Below, piece by piece: positions 24,359-26,992 of a stretch of DNA of 26,992 bases (within the stretch, counting starts at the first letter, position 1; the number at the start of each line of letters is the position of its first letter). Both the position numbers and the translations under genes were made by a program. This DNA comes from an uncultured Coriobacteriaceae bacterium. Lineage in GTDB: Bacteria > Actinomycetota > Coriobacteriia > Coriobacteriales > Eggerthellaceae. The DNA is taken from contig USAB01000017.1 of assembly GCA_900552585.1 (NCBI GenBank), forward strand, positions 1 through 26,992, written 5' to 3'. The notes beneath the pieces are model-generated. The model ran no database searches. It was not told where the DNA came from and was given only the letters and a program-made list of their open reading frames with translations.

Positions 24359-25630
24359 CTAGGCGCGCAATTCCACGGTGATCAGCGCGCCGGGTTCGGG
24401 CGCCGGCTTGCCCAGCGTCGTGTCCAGCAGGTAGTACGCGTCCGCCTTCGCCGCCTCGATTTGCTTCGGCCGGGGGCTGCTCAGCGGATAGGCGCCCACG
24501 ACGCCATCCTCCTGCGGCACCAGCTTCATCTGGCGGATGCTGAAGAACTGCCCCGTTTCCTTCGGCCGCTTCTCGCCGGGCAAATGGGCTGGCTGCACGA
24601 CCGCCGTGCCCTTGTGGCCGGGGGCGTGGGCCACGGGGCACGGCGCCCTGAGGCGCGCCGTCACCTGCACGGGTTCCGTCGGCAGGCCCAGGAATGCGTT
24701 CATGACGGGCTTCAGGTAGAAGTCGACGGTGATCGCGGCGCCGCCCGGAGGGCCCGAAATGCCCACGATGGGCGTGCCGTCGATGACCGAGAACGAGCTG
24801 TGGTGCCCCGGCCCATGGTTCGTCTGGTGGCATAGCACGCGCCCCAGCTCCTCCACGACCTCCAGATTCCAGTCGTCGGAGCCTTTCGAGGAACCGGCGT
24901 TCAGCACCACGATGTCGCACTCGCCCACTGCGCGGAGCAAGGCTTCGCGGATGGCTTCGGGCTTGTCCCGCACAATGGGGTACAGCACCGCCTGCCCGCC
25001 CCACTGCTCTATCTTGCCCTTCACGAGCAGGCTGTTGCTGTCGATATTCCCGCCCCGCGGCACGTCCTCGCCGACGGGAACCAGCTCGTTGCCGGTAGGA
25101 AGGAAGCCCACGCGCGGCTTCGCCACAACGCGCACGTCACTGTTGTTGCCGCTCGCGATGGTCGCCGCCAGCAGCGGGTCGATGCGCGTGCCCGCCGGCA
25201 CCAGCACGTCGCCCGCATGCATGCGCTCGCCTGCGGGGATGGTGCCCGCATTCTTCTTCGACGGCAGTGCATCGAACGACAGCTTCGTGGCATCGTCGTT
25301 GAACTTCACATGCTCCACGACGATAGCCGTGTCGAACCCCCCGGGCATGCCGATGCCCGTGTTCGCGAACTGCCATTGCACGCCGCGCTCCCAGTTCGAC
25401 GTGTCCGGCATGCCGTTTTCGAAGTCCGCCCAGCGCACGGCCACGGAATCCATCGCGCACGTCAGGCTGTTGGGCATGTCCAGCTGCGCCACGGCATCGG
25501 CCGCCAGCACGCGCCCGTACGATTCCGCAACGGGAACGGTCTCCGCACACGGATGGAATTCGCAGGCATCCAGCATTGCGGCCACCGCCTGCTCCCGCGT
25601 CATTTGTATATGGTGGGAATGATCGCGCAT
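24359..25630 (-). CDS. moeA: MoeA-like molybdopterin molybdenumtransferase, divergent
   Basis: MoeA inserts molybdate into adenylylated molybdopterin to finish the molybdenum cofactor. This 423-aa protein has the MoeA layout but altered motifs: CAMDSVAVR (58-66) for the usual AMDGYA, LPTGNEL (177-183) for STGDEL, NAGSSKGSDDW (244-254) for GGVSVGDYD, and SGPPGGAA (292-299) for LPGNP. The core Asp61 is retained. It could be a second, specialised MoeA paralogue or one acting on a variant cofactor. The frame extends upstream, but AAAGGA six bases before the ATG at 25630 decides the start. It is divergent from murB, and no other moa/mob genes or molybdoenzymes are in the window. Confidence 0.86.
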   Translation of the reverse strand: MRDHSHHIQMTREQAVAAMLDACEFHPCAETVPVAESYGRVLAADAVAQLDMPNSLTCAMDSVAVRWADFENGMPDTSNWERGVQWQFANTGIGMPGGFDTAIVVEHVKFNDDATKLSFDALPSKKNAGTIPAGERMHAGDVLVPAGTRIDPLLAATIASGNNSDVRVVAKPRVGFLPTGNELVPVGEDVPRGGNIDSNSLLVKGKIEQWGGQAVLYPIVRDKPEAIREALLRAVGECDIVVLNAGSSKGSDDWNLEVVEELGRVLCHQTNHGPGHHSSFSVIDGTPIVGISGPPGGAAITVDFYLKPVMNAFLGLPTEPVQVTARLRAPCPVAHAPGHKGTAVVQPAHLPGEKRPKETGQFFSIRQMKLVPQEDGVVGAYPLSSPRPKQIEAAKADAYYLLDTTLGKPAPEPGALITVELRA

Positions 25631-25670
25631 CCTTGTTCCTTTCGCCCGTCGATGCTTGTCAATCCCCCTC

Positions 25671-25676
25671 ATTATA
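25671..25676 (-). promoter_or_regulatory. -10 box for moeA
   Basis: A perfect TATAAT on the minus strand 40 bases before the moeA ATG, in the 120-base moeA-murB divergent gap. No -35 match is present at 16-18 bases. A TTGACA downstream of it (25662-25657) is not spaced to any -10 and is probably transcribed leader. Confidence 0.45.
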
Positions 25677-25750
25677 TGGTGCCGCGGCGCCCCGGCCGCG
25701 AAGGGAGGCGTTTTTCGCTACCATACAGACAACCGAGTAAAGGAGTCCTC

Positions 25751-26920
25751 ATGTCCGATACCGCAACCCCCGACCGCCCGCAGCCCACGCCTGCGGCGGA
25801 ATCCCTCTCGAACGAGCCGCTTTCCCGCCACACCACGTTCCACCTCGGCGGACCGGCGCGCGAGTTCGACACTGTCTACAACGAAGCGCAGTTCATCGAC
25901 GCGGTTCGCGGAGCGGACGAAGCGGGCCTGCCCCTGCTGGTGCTGGGCGGCGGATCGAATGTCCTCTGCGCCGATGACGGTTTCGCGGGACGCGTGGTGC
26001 GCGACGGCCGCACGCAGCCGCTGGCGTGCGAAAAGGCCGCGGACGGCACCGTGCTCTTCACCGCTCCGGCGGGCATGGTGTGGGACGATGCGGTGCAGGC
26101 GACCCTGGATGCCGGGCTTGCCGGCATGGAAGCACTTTCGGGCATCCCCGGCACCGTCGGCGCCGCCCCCATCCAGAATGTGGGTGCCTACGGCCACGAG
26201 ATGGACGAGCTCATCTATTCCGTACGTGTCTTCGACCGCCGCACGAAGACGGTTGAGAATCGGCCCTACCGCACGTTCCACCCCGCGTACCGGGATTCCG
26301 ACCTGAAGCGCTCCTGCCGCGACGAGCGCATCGCCGGCGGCACACCGTTTACCCCCACGGGCCGCTGGGTCGTGCTCCAGGTGACGTTCGCCCTGACGCG
26401 TTCCCGCCAGTCGCTGCCCGTGCAATACGCCCAGCTCGCCGAACAGCTGGGCATTGAGGTTGGGCAGCAAGCCGACGCCAGCACGGTGCGCGATACTGTG
26501 CTGGCCCTGCGGCGCTCGAAGGGCATGGTTTACGACGAAGCCGACCATGACACCTGGTCGGCCGGATCCTTCTTCACGAACCCCCTGCTGTCGCCCGAAG
26601 ATGCCTGCCAGCTTCCGGACGGCGTGCCGCGCTACCCCGCCGCCGACGGTACCGTGAAGACCTCGGCCGCCTGGCTCATCCAGCACTCCGGCCTGCCGAA
26701 AGGATCGGCGGCCACCGGCAATCCCGCCGACGACGCAAGCGCACCTGCAACGCTTTCGACCAAACACGTCTTGGCACTGACGAACCGAGGGCATGCCACC
26801 GCCGGGGACGTGCTTTCCCTGGCTCGGCGCGTGCAAGCGCAGGTCAAAGCCGCTTACGGCATCACGCTGGTGCCCGAGCCGGTGATGGTGGGCATAGACA
26901 CGCCGCACCCGCTAGGCTAA
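25751..26920 (+). CDS. murB: UDP-N-acetylenolpyruvoylglucosamine reductase, type I
   Basis: MurB reduces UDP-GlcNAc-enolpyruvate to UDP-MurNAc with FAD and NADPH in peptidoglycan synthesis. This 389-aa protein is the E. coli-like type I form: HTTFHLGGPA (27-36), FAD-binding VLGGGSNVL (64-72), GIPGTVGAAPIQNVGAYGHE (131-150), the proton-donor Ser273 in SAGSFFTNP, and the C-terminal Glu376 in LVPEPVMVG. It is longer than the E. coli enzyme (342 aa) through a polar N-terminal extension and an Ala-rich segment near 318-334. AAAGGAG before the ATG at 25751 sets the start; the same frame runs on upstream as antisense to moeA and is not part of the gene. Confidence 0.96.
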   Translation: MSDTATPDRPQPTPAAESLSNEPLSRHTTFHLGGPAREFDTVYNEAQFIDAVRGADEAGLPLLVLGGGSNVLCADDGFAGRVVRDGRTQPLACEKAADGTVLFTAPAGMVWDDAVQATLDAGLAGMEALSGIPGTVGAAPIQNVGAYGHEMDELIYSVRVFDRRTKTVENRPYRTFHPAYRDSDLKRSCRDERIAGGTPFTPTGRWVVLQVTFALTRSRQSLPVQYAQLAEQLGIEVGQQADASTVRDTVLALRRSKGMVYDEADHDTWSAGSFFTNPLLSPEDACQLPDGVPRYPAADGTVKTSAAWLIQHSGLPKGSAATGNPADDASAPATLSTKHVLALTNRGHATAGDVLSLARRVQAQVKAAYGITLVPEPVMVGIDTPHPLG

Positions 26921-26992
26921 CGCGGCCAGCAGCCCGGCATTGTCCGCTGCTGACGGATTGCCGCTGACGACCGTCGCCGGCAGCTGCCGCCA
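26912..26992 (-). CDS. C-terminal fragment of an unidentified gene entering from the right edge
   Basis: On the minus strand one frame is open from the window edge to a TAG at 26914-26912, reading LPATVVSGNPSAADNAGLLAALA at its end. It would overlap the end of murB by nine bases, a common arrangement for convergent genes. Only 26 codons are visible, so neither family nor reality is certain. Confidence 0.4.
   Translation of the reverse strand, partial: WRQLPATVVSGNPSAADNAGLLAALA

Noticed and set aside
24210..24362. A 50-codon plus-strand GTG frame after the gpmA terminator with GGAGGGG before it
   Set aside because: Its translation is Arg/Ala-rich with no pattern, it has no promoter, and it runs into the moeA end; the purine run is probably chance.
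25657..25662. Perfect TTGACA on the minus strand upstream of moeA
   Set aside because: No -10 lies 16-18 bases downstream; the TATAAT is on the wrong side of it.
25217..25750. Upstream extension of the murB frame
   Set aside because: The extension is antisense to moeA; a clear ribosome site precedes the ATG at 25751 and MurB homology begins after it.
1..26992. Mobile elements, prophage, CRISPR arrays, tRNA or rRNA
   Set aside because: I saw no transposase or integrase motifs, no regularly spaced repeats, no terminal inverted repeats and no tRNA- or rRNA-like sequence on either strand.

Overview
The window is 27 kb of high-GC bacterial chromosome, densely coded and mostly on the minus strand. 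The gene set (single-chain PurL of about 1,235 aa, a clostridial-type D-amino-acid aminotransferase remnant, HxH-type GalT, CooS, a nitroreductase, and MurT/GatD for lipid II amidation) together with the base composition suggests an anaerobic, gut-type actinobacterium. My best guess is Coriobacteriia, Eggerthellaceae-like. This is an inference from gene content; there is no rRNA or other taxonomic marker in the window. I see no tRNA, rRNA, IS element, integrase or CRISPR array, and no gene-free stretch longer than 300 bases.

Layout from left to right. Positions 1-2167 (minus) hold a small unknown protein followed by a MurT ligase fused in frame to the start of a GatD amidotransferase; the fusion runs off the left edge. 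Positions 2345-5541 (minus) hold an enoyl-CoA hydratase/isomerase, AroB, and a membrane-anchored alpha/beta-hydrolase-fold protein that has lost its serine nucleophile. Positions 5703-7058 (plus) encode an NSS-family sodium symporter, convergent with the next operon. Positions 7092-11884 (minus) form one tight operon: a CooS-type carbon monoxide dehydrogenase followed by a substrate-binding protein, a permease and an ATPase of the nitrate/bicarbonate/taurine ABC class. Positions 12031-13178 hold a nitroreductase and a decayed D-amino-acid aminotransferase ending in a strong terminator. Positions 13306-21589 are purL, alpha-galactosidase, galK and galT in one unbroken minus-strand run. Positions 21846-23120 are two tandem paralogous membrane proteins. 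Positions 23364-24125 (plus) are phosphoglycerate mutase with a textbook terminator. Positions 24359-25630 (minus) are a divergent MoeA and 25751-26920 (plus) are MurB, sharing a divergent promoter region. A gene fragment enters from the right edge.

The pathways are mostly housekeeping: cell wall (MurT-GatD, MurB), shikimate (AroB), purines (PurL), glycolysis (GpmA), Moco (MoeA), and galactoside use through the Leloir pathway (alpha-galactosidase, GalK, GalT, with overlapping genes).

The best candidate for something undescribed is the CooS operon. Its CooS keeps all B- and D-cluster cysteines and most C-cluster ligands, but has Asp406 where the canonical DxQC cysteine (Cys333 of Carboxydothermus CODH-II) should be. 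It also carries an N-terminal extension of about 70 residues with a histidine-rich stretch, and it is translationally coupled to an NrtA/CmpA-like importer with no cooC, cooF or hydrogenase genes in view. The MurT-GatD single-chain fusion is the second strongest novelty.
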